Assembly: GCA_002299195.1 (NCBI GenBank) | Contig: DBOA01000199.1 | Span: forward strand, 1-38,063 | Origin: Sphingomonadales bacterium UBA658 | Lineage (GTDB): Bacteria > Pseudomonadota > Alphaproteobacteria > Sphingomonadales > Sphingomonadaceae | DNA length: 38,063 nt | Direction: 5' to 3' | Part shown: one piece after another, positions 6,889 through 15,127 of the stretch | Numbering within the stretch: position 1 is the first letter of the stretch | Layout: the number at the start of each line of letters is the position of its first letter | Program-made: the position numbers and the translations under genes | Notes under the pieces: generated by a model | Database searches by the model: none | Told to the model about the DNA's origin: nothing | What the model saw: only the letters and a program-made list of their open reading frames with translations

Positions 6889-9714
6889 ATGACTGATCCT
6901 ATCGACTATCGCGACACCGTTTTCCTGCCGAAAACAGATTTCCCTATGAAGGCTGGCCTTCCGCAGAAGGAGCCGGGCATTCTCGCGCGTTGGCAGGCGC
7001 AGGATTTTTATGCGGAGCTGCGCAATCGCCGTCGCGGGCGTGAGAAGTTCATTCTGCATGATGGCCCGCCTTATGCGAATGGCGACATGCATATCGGCCA
7101 TGCGCTCAACCATATTCTGAAGGACATGGTTGTCCGCACGCAGACATTGTTGGGCAAAGACGCGCCTTATGTGCCCGGTTGGGATTGCCATGGCCTGCCC
7201 ATCGAGTGGAAGGTCGAAGAGCAATATCGCAAGAAAAAGCTTAATAAGGACGAGGTTCCCGCCGTCGAGTTCCGCGCCGAATGCCGGGCTTATGCGCAGC
7301 ATTGGGTCGATACGCAGCGCGAACAATTGAAGCGGCTGGGCATCAATGCCGATTGGGACAATCCCTATCTGACGATGGATTTCCAGGCCGAGGCGACCAT
7401 TGTTTCGGAGCTGCTGAAATTCGCAGAAAGCGGCCAGCTCTATCGCGGCGCGAAGCCCGTGATGTGGTCGCCGGTTGAAAAGACCGCGCTCGCCGAAGCT
7501 GAAGTCGAATATGAGGATATCGTCTCGACGCAGATCGATGTGGCGTTCGAGATTGTGGAATCGCCGATTGCCGAACTCGTTGGCGCGCATGCGGTGATCT
7601 GGACAACGACGCCTTGGACGATTCCGGTGAACCAAGCTTTGGCTTACGGCCCTGAAGTTAGCTATTGGCTAGTCACGGTAAATGGTTCCAAAAAATGTCT
7701 GGTTGCAGAAGCTTTGGTCGATGACTTGGCCAAACGTCTCGGTGATGGTGTGAGCCTGAGCGATGTCACTTGGCGCGGCAAAGGCTCTGACCTCGCCGGA
7801 ACCTTGGTCCGTCACCCGATGCACGAACTCGGCGGTTTCTTTGCCAAGCCGCGTCCGATGCTCGCAGGCGATTTCGTCACAACCGACAGCGGTACCGGAC
7901 TCGTCCATATGGCGCCCGACCATGGCGAGGATGATTTCGACCTGTGCAAGGCCAATGGCATTGAACCGGTCTTCGCGGTTGAAGGCGATGGCAAATATCG
8001 CGCTGATTGGCTCTGGCTTGGCGGTGAGGGCAGCGTCATCAACCCCAAATTCAACGCGCCTGATGGCCCCATCTGCGCTGCGTTGCACGCGGCTGGCGGA
8101 TTGCTCGCGGCATCGGCGGATTATAAGCACAGCTATCCGCACAGCTGGCGGTCAAAGGCGAAAGTCATCTATCGCTGCACCCCGCAATGGTTTGTGCCGA
8201 TGGATAAGCCACTCGATCTAAACCGTAGTGCTGAGCTTGTCGAAGCACGCGTATCGGACGAGAGCCGCCCTTCGACAGGCTCAGGGCTTCGGTCTTTGAG
8301 AGACACCGCAATGACCGCGATTTCGGACACCCGCTGGGTTCCGGAAAAGGGCCAGAACCGCATCACCGCGATGGTCGAAGGCCGCCCCGATTGGGTGCTG
8401 TCCCGCCAGCGCGCATGGGGTGTGCCGATCACGCTGTTTGTGGATCGCAAGTCCGGCCAATATCTCTGCGACGCGGGCGTGAACGCACGTATCATCGCGG
8501 GCATTCGCGAAAATGGCGTCGATGGCTGGAGCGACGAACGCGCACAGGAATATCTGGGCAGCGACTATGCGCTCGCCGATTATGAACGCGTCACCGACAT
8601 TCTAGACGTCTGGTTTGATTCCGGCTGCACGCATGCTTTCGTCCTTGAAAGCGGACGTTGGCCTGACCTGCAATGGCCAGCGGACCTCTATCTCGAAGGC
8701 AGTGACCAGCATCGCGGCTGGTTCCAGTCAAGCCTGCTGCAAAGCTGCGGCACGCGGGGCCGTGCGCCGTATAACGCGGTGCTGACCCACGGCTTTACGA
8801 TGGATCAAAAGGGCATGAAAATGTCCAAGTCGCTGGGCAATACGATCAACCCGCTCGACCTGATGCGCGACAGCGGCGCGGATATTTTGCGGCTGTGGGC
8901 GCTGACCGTGGACTTCACCGAGGACCACCGGATCGGCAAGGAAATCCTGCAGGGCGTTTCCGACCAATATCGCAAATTGCGCAACACCTTCCGCTATTTG
9001 CTCGGCGCGCTCGATGGGTTCACGGACGCGGAAAAGGTCGCGGTTGCCGACATGCCCGAGCTGGAGCGTTATATGCTCCATCTGCTCGCGGATATGGACG
9101 CGAAGTTGAAGACGGCGGTCAATGATTTTGACTTTAATACCTATGTCCGTTTGCTGACCGAGTTTTGCAACGAAGACCTGTCGGCATTCTTCTTCGATAT
9201 CCGTAAAGATTGCCTCTATTGCGACGCACTGACCGATCCCAAGCGGATGGCGTATCGCACGGTGCTCGACACCTTGTTCCACGCCCTCGTGCGCTATGCC
9301 GCGCCGGTGCTGGTCTTCACCAGCGAAGAGGTGTGGCAGACGCGCTTCCCCGATGCCGACAGCGTGCATTTTTCGGATTGGCCGGAGGTTCCCGGCGCCC
9401 TTGACGCGGCCTTGGCTGAAAAATGGGCGAGCATCCGTGCGTCGCGTATGGTCGCAACGGAACAAATCGAACCCATGCGCCGTGAGAAGATTGTCGGTTC
9501 CAGCCTTGAGGTGGAATATACTCACAGCGGAGTGTTCGGCGATGTAGATCTCGCTGAAATATTCATCGTCTCGGCTGTCCATCATGGAGACAGCACTGGC
9601 GCAGTCAAAACCACCAACCACAAATGCGGTCGTTGCTGGCGGCATCTGCCCGAGGTTGTCGACGATGGCGCATTGTGCGACAGATGCGATACTGTTGTGA
9701 ACGGAAACGCATGA
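6889..9714 (+). CDS. ileS: Isoleucyl-tRNA synthetase with an in-frame palindrome insertion
   Basis: This enzyme charges tRNA-Ile and edits mischarged valine. It has 941 residues. PPYANGDMHIGH (residues 60-71) is the HIGH motif, TTTPWTIPVNQAL belongs to the CP1 editing domain, GSDQHRGWFQSSL and KMSKS (residues 644-648) complete the Rossmann catalytic core, and CGRCW...CDRC (from residue ~913) is the C-terminal zinc site. Residues ~445-470 (AELVEARV...RPSTGSGLR) have no counterpart in the family as I know it. They are encoded by a palindromic repeat inserted between WFVPMD and the DTRWVPEKGQNR segment. The frame stays open, so the enzyme is presumably functional. Its stop overlaps the lspA start (ATGA). 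Confidence 0.95.
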   Translation: MTDPIDYRDTVFLPKTDFPMKAGLPQKEPGILARWQAQDFYAELRNRRRGREKFILHDGPPYANGDMHIGHALNHILKDMVVRTQTLLGKDAPYVPGWDCHGLPIEWKVEEQYRKKKLNKDEVPAVEFRAECRAYAQHWVDTQREQLKRLGINADWDNPYLTMDFQAEATIVSELLKFAESGQLYRGAKPVMWSPVEKTALAEAEVEYEDIVSTQIDVAFEIVESPIAELVGAHAVIWTTTPWTIPVNQALAYGPEVSYWLVTVNGSKKCLVAEALVDDLAKRLGDGVSLSDVTWRGKGSDLAGTLVRHPMHELGGFFAKPRPMLAGDFVTTDSGTGLVHMAPDHGEDDFDLCKANGIEPVFAVEGDGKYRADWLWLGGEGSVINPKFNAPDGPICAALHAAGGLLAASADYKHSYPHSWRSKAKVIYRCTPQWFVPMDKPLDLNRSAELVEARVSDESRPSTGSGLRSLRDTAMTAISDTRWVPEKGQNRITAMVEGRPDWVLSRQRAWGVPITLFVDRKSGQYLCDAGVNARIIAGIRENGVDGWSDERAQEYLGSDYALADYERVTDILDVWFDSGCTHAFVLESGRWPDLQWPADLYLEGSDQHRGWFQSSLLQSCGTRGRAPYNAVLTHGFTMDQKGMKMSKSLGNTINPLDLMRDSGADILRLWALTVDFTEDHRIGKEILQGVSDQYRKLRNTFRYLLGALDGFTDAEKVAVADMPELERYMLHLLADMDAKLKTAVNDFDFNTYVRLLTEFCNEDLSAFFFDIRKDCLYCDALTDPKRMAYRTVLDTLFHALVRYAAPVLVFTSEEVWQTRFPDADSVHFSDWPEVPGALDAALAEKWASIRASRMVATEQIEPMRREKIVGSSLEVEYTHSGVFGDVDLAEIFIVSAVHHGDSTGAVKTTNHKCGRCWRHLPEVVDDGALCDRCDTVVNGNA
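8223..8292. repeat. Palindromic element inserted in frame in ileS
   Basis: The left arm 8223-8250 (CCGTAGTGCTGAGCTTGTCG...) pairs with the right arm 8264-8292 (...TTCGACAGGCTCAGGGCTTC...) as an imperfect stem of about 28 bp. The ends match the 14-bp ends of the intergenic element at 5457-5571 with few changes. It encodes a short extra peptide in the synthetase. Confidence 0.85.
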
Positions 9715-10259
9715 ACCCCAATTCCAAATTCCGCCTTCAGGGCATTATGCTGGCAAGCCTTGTGTTCATCGCGGACCAGATCGTAAAATATGCGATGCTT
9801 GGCCCGCTTCAGCTGAAAAGCCGCGGTGTCATTCACATCATTTCGTTCTTCGACCTGCGCTATGCCGAAAATCGCGGCGTTTCGATGAGCTTTTTGACGG
9901 CGGATAGCGATGGCGAACGCTGGGCATTGGTGGCGCTGACGGCGGTGATTGCCGCGGGTGTTGCCGTTTGGATGTGGCGCGAGAAACTGCGCGGTGATGT
10001 GCTGGCCTTGTCGCTCGTCTTGGGCGGTGCGCTTGGCAATATCGTTGACCGCGTGCGCTATGGCTATGTCGTCGATTATGCCGATTTGCACATTGGGGCA
10101 TTCCGGCCCTTTTACATATTCAACCTTGCCGATGCCTGCATCAGCATTGGCGTGCTGATATTGCTTGCCCGCGCCTTCCTGATAAGCGACAAGCAAACCG
10201 GTGACGGTGCTGACGTTCAGCAACCCGAAAGCAGCGCTGACATAGTGGAGAAATCATGA
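9711..10259 (+). CDS. lspA: Lipoprotein signal peptidase (signal peptidase II)
   Basis: LspA cleaves the signal peptide of diacylglyceryl-modified prolipoproteins in the inner membrane. From ATG 9711 it has 182 residues, and the start overlaps the ileS stop. The open frame extends further upstream inside ileS, but MNPNSKFRLQGIMLASLVF is the expected N-terminus. Four hydrophobic segments are visible. The catalytic aspartate blocks are GNIVDRVRYGYVVDYADL (near residue 110) and FNLADACISIG (near residue 138). Its stop overlaps the start of the first lipoprotein gene (ATGA), so enzyme and likely substrates are translationally coupled. Confidence 0.95.
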   Translation: MNPNSKFRLQGIMLASLVFIADQIVKYAMLGPLQLKSRGVIHIISFFDLRYAENRGVSMSFLTADSDGERWALVALTAVIAAGVAVWMWREKLRGDVLALSLVLGGALGNIVDRVRYGYVVDYADLHIGAFRPFYIFNLADACISIGVLILLARAFLISDKQTGDGADVQQPESSADIVEKS

Positions 10260-10519
10260 AGCGGATCAATATGTTTGCAGCGGCGTCAGTTGCTTTGCTC
10301 GCGCTTTCGGGCTGCGGCACCACCAGCGTGTTTGACCGTGACCGGCCAGATGAATTTGCCGTAAGCCGGTCAAACCCGCTTCAGGTTCCTGCCGAATTTG
10401 CTTTGCCCACGCCGACACCCGATGCGCCGCGCCCGCAAGATAGCGATACGAAGCAACAGGTTTTGGACGCTATGTTCGGCGGCACTGCACCTGCGCCCCG
10501 TCCGCAGTCTGCCCAGTAA
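10256..10519 (+). CDS. DUF3035-type small lipoprotein, first copy
   Basis: This is an 87-residue lipoprotein with signal peptide MKRINMFAAASVALLALSGC and a lipobox LSGC (Cys at residue 20). The mature part has NPLQVPAEFALPTP and QQVLDAMFGG. These two motifs are shared with the next gene and are typical of DUF3035 proteins, some of which have been linked to the outer-membrane beta-barrel assembly complex (BamF) in Caulobacter. A role in outer-membrane assembly is therefore plausible but inferred. It begins inside the lspA stop codon, the enzyme that would process it. Confidence 0.8.
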   Translation: MKRINMFAAASVALLALSGCGTTSVFDRDRPDEFAVSRSNPLQVPAEFALPTPTPDAPRPQDSDTKQQVLDAMFGGTAPAPRPQSAQ

Positions 10520-10924
10520 ATGGATACGCACATGAAAACGAAATCAGCCCTACTCGCTATGGCGATCGCGACCCTGCCATTGTTGTCGGGTTGTTCCTCG
10601 GCGGGCGATGAAGCGCCAACGGTTGGCCGCGCTGCGCCTTTGGTCGTTCCGCCGGATTTTGCGTTGGAGCCAACAGCGGCAACGGCAATCCGTCCGGCCG
10701 ATGGTGGTCAGGAACAGGTTTTGGACGCTTTGTTTGGCGGCATCGCGCCGCGTTCCGCCGCTGAACGCGCGATCTCAACGACTTCGGGCAACGCCGAAAT
10801 GGGTATTCGTTCTTCGGTCGGTGACCCGCAGACCAATACGGTCAACAAAGGCAGCATCACCCGCGACATCATCGCCGCGCCCGAAGGCGACGGCCAAACC
10901 GCGCAGGCTGTTATTCCGGGTTAA
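10520..10924 (+). CDS. DUF3035-type small lipoprotein, second copy
   Basis: The protein has 134 residues from ATG 10520, directly after the preceding stop; an internal ATG at 10532 (MKTKSALLAMAIATLPLLSG) gives a cleaner signal peptide and may be the real start. The lipobox is LSGC. PLVVPPDFALEP and EQVLDALFGG repeat the motifs of the first copy, so the pair is a tandem duplication that has since diverged. The C-terminal part has an extra stretch (residues ~80-134) rich in small and polar residues that the first copy lacks. Convergent with dxs, 22 bases away; no clear terminator is seen between them. Confidence 0.78.
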   Translation: MDTHMKTKSALLAMAIATLPLLSGCSSAGDEAPTVGRAAPLVVPPDFALEPTAATAIRPADGGQEQVLDALFGGIAPRSAAERAISTTSGNAEMGIRSSVGDPQTNTVNKGSITRDIIAAPEGDGQTAQAVIPG

Positions 10925-10946
10925 GCTGACGAGAGCGCAGCGCGGG

Positions 10947-12878
10947 TTAAGCGCTGGCGCTCGCTTCCTCCACGCCGGCGCTGTTGTGGCGCAGCGCTTT
11001 TAGCACTGTGTCGACGATTTGCGGGGCATTCAGGCCGGCTTCGTCATATTGCTTTTGCGGGCTGTCATGTTCCTGGAACATGTCGGGCAGGCGCATCGTG
11101 CGGATTTTTAGACCAGCGTCCATCAAGCCAGCGTCGCTGGCGAGCGTCAACACATGCGCGCCAAGGCCGCCAACAGATGCCTCTTCGACCGTTACGACAA
11201 CTTCATGCGTTGCGATCAGGTGGCGGATCATTTTTTCGTCAAGCGGCTTTGCAAAGCGCAAGTCGGCGACGGTGGTGCTCAGGCCCTTGGCATCAAGCGT
11301 CTCTGCTGCCTTCATCGCTTCGGCCAAACGCGTGCCGAGTGAGAGAATCGCAACCTTCTTGCCTTCACGCATGATCCGGCCTTTGCCGATTTCCAACTGC
11401 TGCGGCACTTCGGGCATCGCAACGCCCGTGCCATTGCCGCGTGGGTAACGGAACGCGATTGGCCCGCTGTCGTGCAGGACGGCGGTATAGGTCATGTGGA
11501 CCAGTTCAGCTTCGTCGGCTGGCGACATGACGACCATGTTGGGCAAGGTCGCCAAATAGGTAATGTCGAACGAACCCGCATGCGTGCTGCCATCGGCGCC
11601 GACGAGGCCCGCGCGGTCAATGGCGAAGCGCACAGGCAAATTCTGGATCGCGACGTCGTGCACCACCTGGTCATAGGCGCGTTGCAGGAAGGTCGAGTAA
11701 ATCGCGCAGAAGGGACGCATCCCTTGAGCCGCAAGTCCAGCAGCAAAGGTGACGGCATGTTGTTCAGCGATGCCGACATCGAACGAGCGTTCGGGATGCG
11801 CAGCAGAGAATTTGTCGACGCCGGTGCCGCCCGGCATTGCTGCGGTGATCGCGCAAATCGTGGGGTCGGTTTCGGCCAGCTTGGCCAGCGTTTCTCCGAA
11901 GACGTTTTGATAAGCAGGCGGACCGCCACCGGGGCCCTTGTCCTGCTTGCCCGTCACCACATCGAATTTGACGACGCCATGATATTTGTCAGCCGACGCT
12001 TCGGCAGGGGCATAGCCTTTGCCCTTTTGCGTGACGACATGGATCAGCACGGGGCCTTCGGCATTGTCGCGGACATTTTCGAGGACGGGGATAAGCTGGT
12101 CGAGATTATGGCCGTCGATGGGGCCAACATAATAAAAACCAAGTTCTTCGAACAAGGTGCCGCCCATCGCCATGCCACGCGCGAATTCTTCCGCCTTTGA
12201 CGCAGCCGAATAGATGCGGCGCGATAGCTTTTTGGCGACTTTGCTCGCGAGGCTGCGCAGGCCGAGATATTCGCTGGAGGACACCAGACGCGACAAATAA
12301 GCCGACAGACCGCCAACGGGCGGCGCGATCGACATGTCATTGTCATTCAGGATGACGACCAAGCGGTTGCCCGCGGCTTGGGCGTTGTTCATCGCCTCAT
12401 AAGCCATGCCGGCCGACATTGAACCATCGCCGATGACGGCAATAGCTTTGCCCGGTTTGCCCGCAATCTTGTTGGCGACCGCAAAACCCAAGGCCGCTGA
12501 AATAGAGGTGGAGCTATGTGCCGCGCCGAACGGATCATATTCGCTTTCGCTGCGCTTGGTGAAGCCCGAAAGCCCCCCGCCTGTGCGCAACGTGCGAATG
12601 CGGTCGCGGCGACCCGTCAGGATCTTGTGCGGATAGCATTGGTGGCCAACGTCCCAGACCAAACGGTCATCGGGCGTGTTGAAGACATAATGGATCGCGG
12701 TCGTCAGTTCGACGACGCCCAAGCCAGCGCCCAGATGGCCGCCGGTTTCTGAAACTGCAGATATGGTTTCAGCGCGCAATTCATCCGCGAGCTGGCGAAG
12801 CTGCGACGCGGCAAGATTGCGAAGGTCCGAGGGCACTTTAACCGTGTCGAGTAACGGCGTGTCTGGGGAATGTGTCAT
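10947..12878 (-). CDS. dxs: 1-deoxy-D-xylulose-5-phosphate synthase
   Basis: Dxs condenses pyruvate and glyceraldehyde-3-phosphate using thiamine diphosphate, the first step of the MEP isoprenoid pathway, which also supplies carotenoids and quinones. The protein has 643 residues, a normal length. GHLGAGLGVVELTTAIHYVF near residue 48, the thiamine diphosphate site GDGSMSAGMAYEAMNNA (~residues 152-168) with NDNDMSIAPP, and DRAGLVGADGSTHAGSFD (~residues 428-445) are all present. The start MTHSPDTPLLDTVKVP fits the family. It lies alone on the - strand, convergent with the lipoprotein genes. Confidence 0.97.
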   Translation of the reverse strand: MTHSPDTPLLDTVKVPSDLRNLAASQLRQLADELRAETISAVSETGGHLGAGLGVVELTTAIHYVFNTPDDRLVWDVGHQCYPHKILTGRRDRIRTLRTGGGLSGFTKRSESEYDPFGAAHSSTSISAALGFAVANKIAGKPGKAIAVIGDGSMSAGMAYEAMNNAQAAGNRLVVILNDNDMSIAPPVGGLSAYLSRLVSSSEYLGLRSLASKVAKKLSRRIYSAASKAEEFARGMAMGGTLFEELGFYYVGPIDGHNLDQLIPVLENVRDNAEGPVLIHVVTQKGKGYAPAEASADKYHGVVKFDVVTGKQDKGPGGGPPAYQNVFGETLAKLAETDPTICAITAAMPGGTGVDKFSAAHPERSFDVGIAEQHAVTFAAGLAAQGMRPFCAIYSTFLQRAYDQVVHDVAIQNLPVRFAIDRAGLVGADGSTHAGSFDITYLATLPNMVVMSPADEAELVHMTYTAVLHDSGPIAFRYPRGNGTGVAMPEVPQQLEIGKGRIMREGKKVAILSLGTRLAEAMKAAETLDAKGLSTTVADLRFAKPLDEKMIRHLIATHEVVVTVEEASVGGLGAHVLTLASDAGLMDAGLKIRTMRLPDMFQEHDSPQKQYDEAGLNAPQIVDTVLKALRHNSAGVEEASASA

Positions 12879-12932
12879 GTTGTGAGCTTAGCCACCTTTT
12901 ATCGGGCTGTCGAACGGGTAATTGCGCCAGCG

Positions 12933-13391
12933 CTACCCGCAATCGGCGCATTTTCCGCGGACTTCGATGACGGGGCGAACCTCGGCAAAACCGGCATGTT
13001 CGGCCGCTGCGCGAACGTTCATGGTCAGCGTGTCGTCATCAATATGCGTGGCCGTGCCGCAGCTGTCGCAGATTAGGAAAATGCAATCATGCAAGCATCC
13101 GGGATGCGAGTTGGCAAGATAGGCGTTCGCGCTTTCGACGCGGCGCGCAAGGTTGGTGGTCACGAACAGATCGAGTATCCGGTACACGCTGTTGGGCGCA
13201 ACGCGCTTACCGCGCTTTTGCGAAACGAGATCAGCGATGTCGTAGGCCGATGCGGGTTTTTCAAATGTGGCGAGCACGGCGAAGATGTCCGCGCGCATGT
13301 CGGTCCACTGCTCGCCCGCCTCGACCAAAGCCGATTCGGCGGCATGGGCAAGCGACGCGCCTGCATGCTCGTGATGATGATGAACTGCCAT
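12933..13391 (-). CDS. Fur-family transcriptional regulator, Zur-like
   Basis: This is a 152-residue metal-dependent repressor. The winged-helix part (residues ~30-90) includes KPASAYDIADLV and APNSVYRILDLFV, the usual Fur-family DNA-recognition helix. The C-terminal dimerisation part has HDCIFLICDSCGTATHIDDD (CxxC plus acidic/His ligands), and the protein ends in CADCG, giving the second half of a structural zinc site. Together with the neighbouring MerC-type membrane protein this points to zinc (Zur) rather than iron. The N-terminus is unusually His-rich (HHHHEH at residues 4-9), which may be an extra metal-binding tail. Confidence 0.85.
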   Translation of the reverse strand: MAVHHHHEHAGASLAHAAESALVEAGEQWTDMRADIFAVLATFEKPASAYDIADLVSQKRGKRVAPNSVYRILDLFVTTNLARRVESANAYLANSHPGCLHDCIFLICDSCGTATHIDDDTLTMNVRAAAEHAGFAEVRPVIEVRGKCADCG

Positions 13392-13433
13392 GTCGATGAT
13401 GTAGGCTTTGACAGCCAGTCGGTCAATTGCCCG

Positions 13434-13799
13434 TCAGGCAGATGCGCGGTGGTTCAGGAAATGTCCTAGCGCGAGGCAGATGACGCCAAGGACGGTCCAG
13501 ACGATCTCCATCAATCCATGTGGCAGCGTTAATGCGCCCGCCATCATGCCGATGCCTGCTGCGCCAACGATAGCTGGCGTAAACAGCCCATGATCCCAAA
13601 AGCCCTTACCAAGTGCCAGAACGCCGAAGAGAATGGCCAGAAACAGGCCGGTTTCATGAATGACCGAGCTGAGCAAAACACCGCTCGCCGATGCCAGAAA
13701 GGCCAGCAAAAGCGTGGTGACAAGGCAATGCACAAGGCACAGGCCGGCAATGCTTAAGCCAAGCCCGTCCCACCGCCATTTTTTCCATGCCTGCGTCAT
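13434..13799 (-). CDS. MerC-family membrane protein
   Basis: This 121-residue protein has four predicted membrane segments. The N-terminal LSIAGLCLVHCL (residues ~15-26) carries the cysteine pair of MerC-type metal transporters. It lies just upstream of the Zur-like gene on the same strand, 42 bases from it, so the two are probably one transcript and the protein may take part in zinc or other metal transport. MerC proteins were first described in mercury resistance, but no other mer gene is nearby, so mercury is unlikely here. Confidence 0.8.
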   Translation of the reverse strand: MTQAWKKWRWDGLGLSIAGLCLVHCLVTTLLLAFLASASGVLLSSVIHETGLFLAILFGVLALGKGFWDHGLFTPAIVGAAGIGMMAGALTLPHGLMEIVWTVLGVICLALGHFLNHRASA

Positions 13800-13925
13800 T
13801 GCGGTCGCACTACACCGATTCGTCAGACGTTACAATATTACATCGCATAAATTGCAGCCAACATGACCATTTTTGCAACCTCTGTTCGCTTGCAGCTTGC
13901 TGAAATCAGGGGCATATCGCGGCTC

Positions 13926-14984
13926 ATGAACAAAGCTCTGCATTCTGACACCGCAGCCAATCCGCGCCCATCGCGCCCTCAGGCGTTGATTACATGGCTT
14001 ATGAGCGTGGCGGTTCTCGTCTTCGCGATGGTGGTTGTGGGCGGCATAACGCGCCTGACCGAATCGGGCCTGTCGATCACCGAATGGAAACCCATCACGG
14101 GCACCTTGCTACCGTTGAACGAGGCCAGTTGGCTCTCCGAATTCGAAAAGTACAAACAGATCCCCGAATATACCGAGATTAACGGTCCGGCGGGCATGAC
14201 GCTGGCGGAGTTCAAATTCATCTATTTCTGGGAATGGGTGCACCGCTTGTTGGGGCGGGTCATCGGACTGGCGTTTGCGCTGCCGCTGGCGTGGTTCTGG
14301 ATCAAGCAGGCGATCCCAAGTGGCTATAAGCCGCGTTTGCTTGCGTTGCTTGCGCTTGGTGGCCTGCAAGGGACCATTGGTTGGTGGATGGTGTCATCGG
14401 GCCTGTCTGCGCGCACCGATGTCAGCCATTACCGGCTTGCCGTCCATCTTTTGACGGCCCTCACAATCTTGGGTGGCCTTGTTTGGACCGCGCTTGATTT
14501 ACACGCACTGACGAAAAATCCATCGGCAAAGCCCGCGCGCATCACTGGCTTTGCGGGCAGCATCTTGGTGATGTTGTTTATCCAATTGCTCTTCGGCGCG
14601 TGGGTCGCCGGGCTGAATGCCGGATATGTCGCCAACACATGGCCATTGATGAACGACCGTTTCTATCCCGATGGCGTTGATACCGCCAAGGGTGCATTTT
14701 ATGCTTTGGTGAATGACCCCTATCTCACCCATTTCGTCCACCGCTGGTGGGCGTGGGTCGCGGTAATTGCGCTGATCCTGATGGCACAGCGGGTCAAGAA
14801 AGCAGGCGTTCGCGCGGCTTCTGCGGCCATCCATAGCGCGTTCGGCATCCAGATGCTGCTGGGCATTGCCACCGTGATGACGGGGGTCAACATCGTCCTT
14901 GCCGTTTCGCATCAGGCGGTTGGCGCCCTTTTGGTTGCGGCAACGGTCTGGGGCGCGCATGTCTTGGGACGTGATACAGCCTAA
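13926..14984 (+). CDS. ctaA: Heme A synthase, Cox15/CtaA type 2
   Basis: This inner-membrane enzyme oxidises heme O to heme A for aa3-type cytochrome oxidase. From ATG 13926 it has 352 residues and about eight membrane segments. VVVGGITRLTESGLSITEWK (residues ~36-55) is the family signature, and the heme-ligand histidines lie in FWEWVHRLLGR, VSHYRLAVHL, FVHRWWAWV and VSHQAVGALL. The frame opens at ATG 13863, but that adds a non-hydrophobic 21-residue leader without a Shine-Dalgarno sequence, so 13926 is preferred. It is transcribed divergently from the MerC/Zur pair. Confidence 0.92.
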   Translation: MNKALHSDTAANPRPSRPQALITWLMSVAVLVFAMVVVGGITRLTESGLSITEWKPITGTLLPLNEASWLSEFEKYKQIPEYTEINGPAGMTLAEFKFIYFWEWVHRLLGRVIGLAFALPLAWFWIKQAIPSGYKPRLLALLALGGLQGTIGWWMVSSGLSARTDVSHYRLAVHLLTALTILGGLVWTALDLHALTKNPSAKPARITGFAGSILVMLFIQLLFGAWVAGLNAGYVANTWPLMNDRFYPDGVDTAKGAFYALVNDPYLTHFVHRWWAWVAVIALILMAQRVKKAGVRAASAAIHSAFGIQMLLGIATVMTGVNIVLAVSHQAVGALLVAATVWGAHVLGRDTA

Positions 14985-14989
14985 ACGCA

Positions 14990-15011
14990 GACAGGTATTA
15001 TTATACCTGTC
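14990..15011. promoter_or_regulatory. Perfect hairpin/palindrome between ctaA and rplM
   Basis: GACAGGTAT at 14990-14998 and its complement ATACCTGTC at 15003-15011 enclose a 4-base loop (TATT). It lies 5 bases after the ctaA stop, so it may be the ctaA terminator, but no run of T follows it. It could instead be an operator for rplM-rpsI: a TTGACT hexamer that could serve as -35 box lies just downstream at 15031-15036. Confidence 0.5.
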
Positions 15012-15127
15012 GTAAAACCCTTGCTTTTGCTTGACTATTGGCCGGTTCATCGCCATTGGCACCGCTTCGCGTGCAGGATCCTTTGTGATTCTGTGCAACT
15101 CTAAAATTTCGAAAGGTGCGATTAGCG

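Noticed and set aside
11472..12200. 242-codon + strand frame inside dxs
   Set aside because: It is fully covered by dxs, which has all family motifs; no motif or ribosome-binding site supports the + strand frame.
13820..13850. Possible Zur box near GTTACAATATTACATC between the MerC gene and ctaA
   Set aside because: The dyad around AATATT matches at only 5 of 8 pairs, too weak to call an operator without a second site for comparison.
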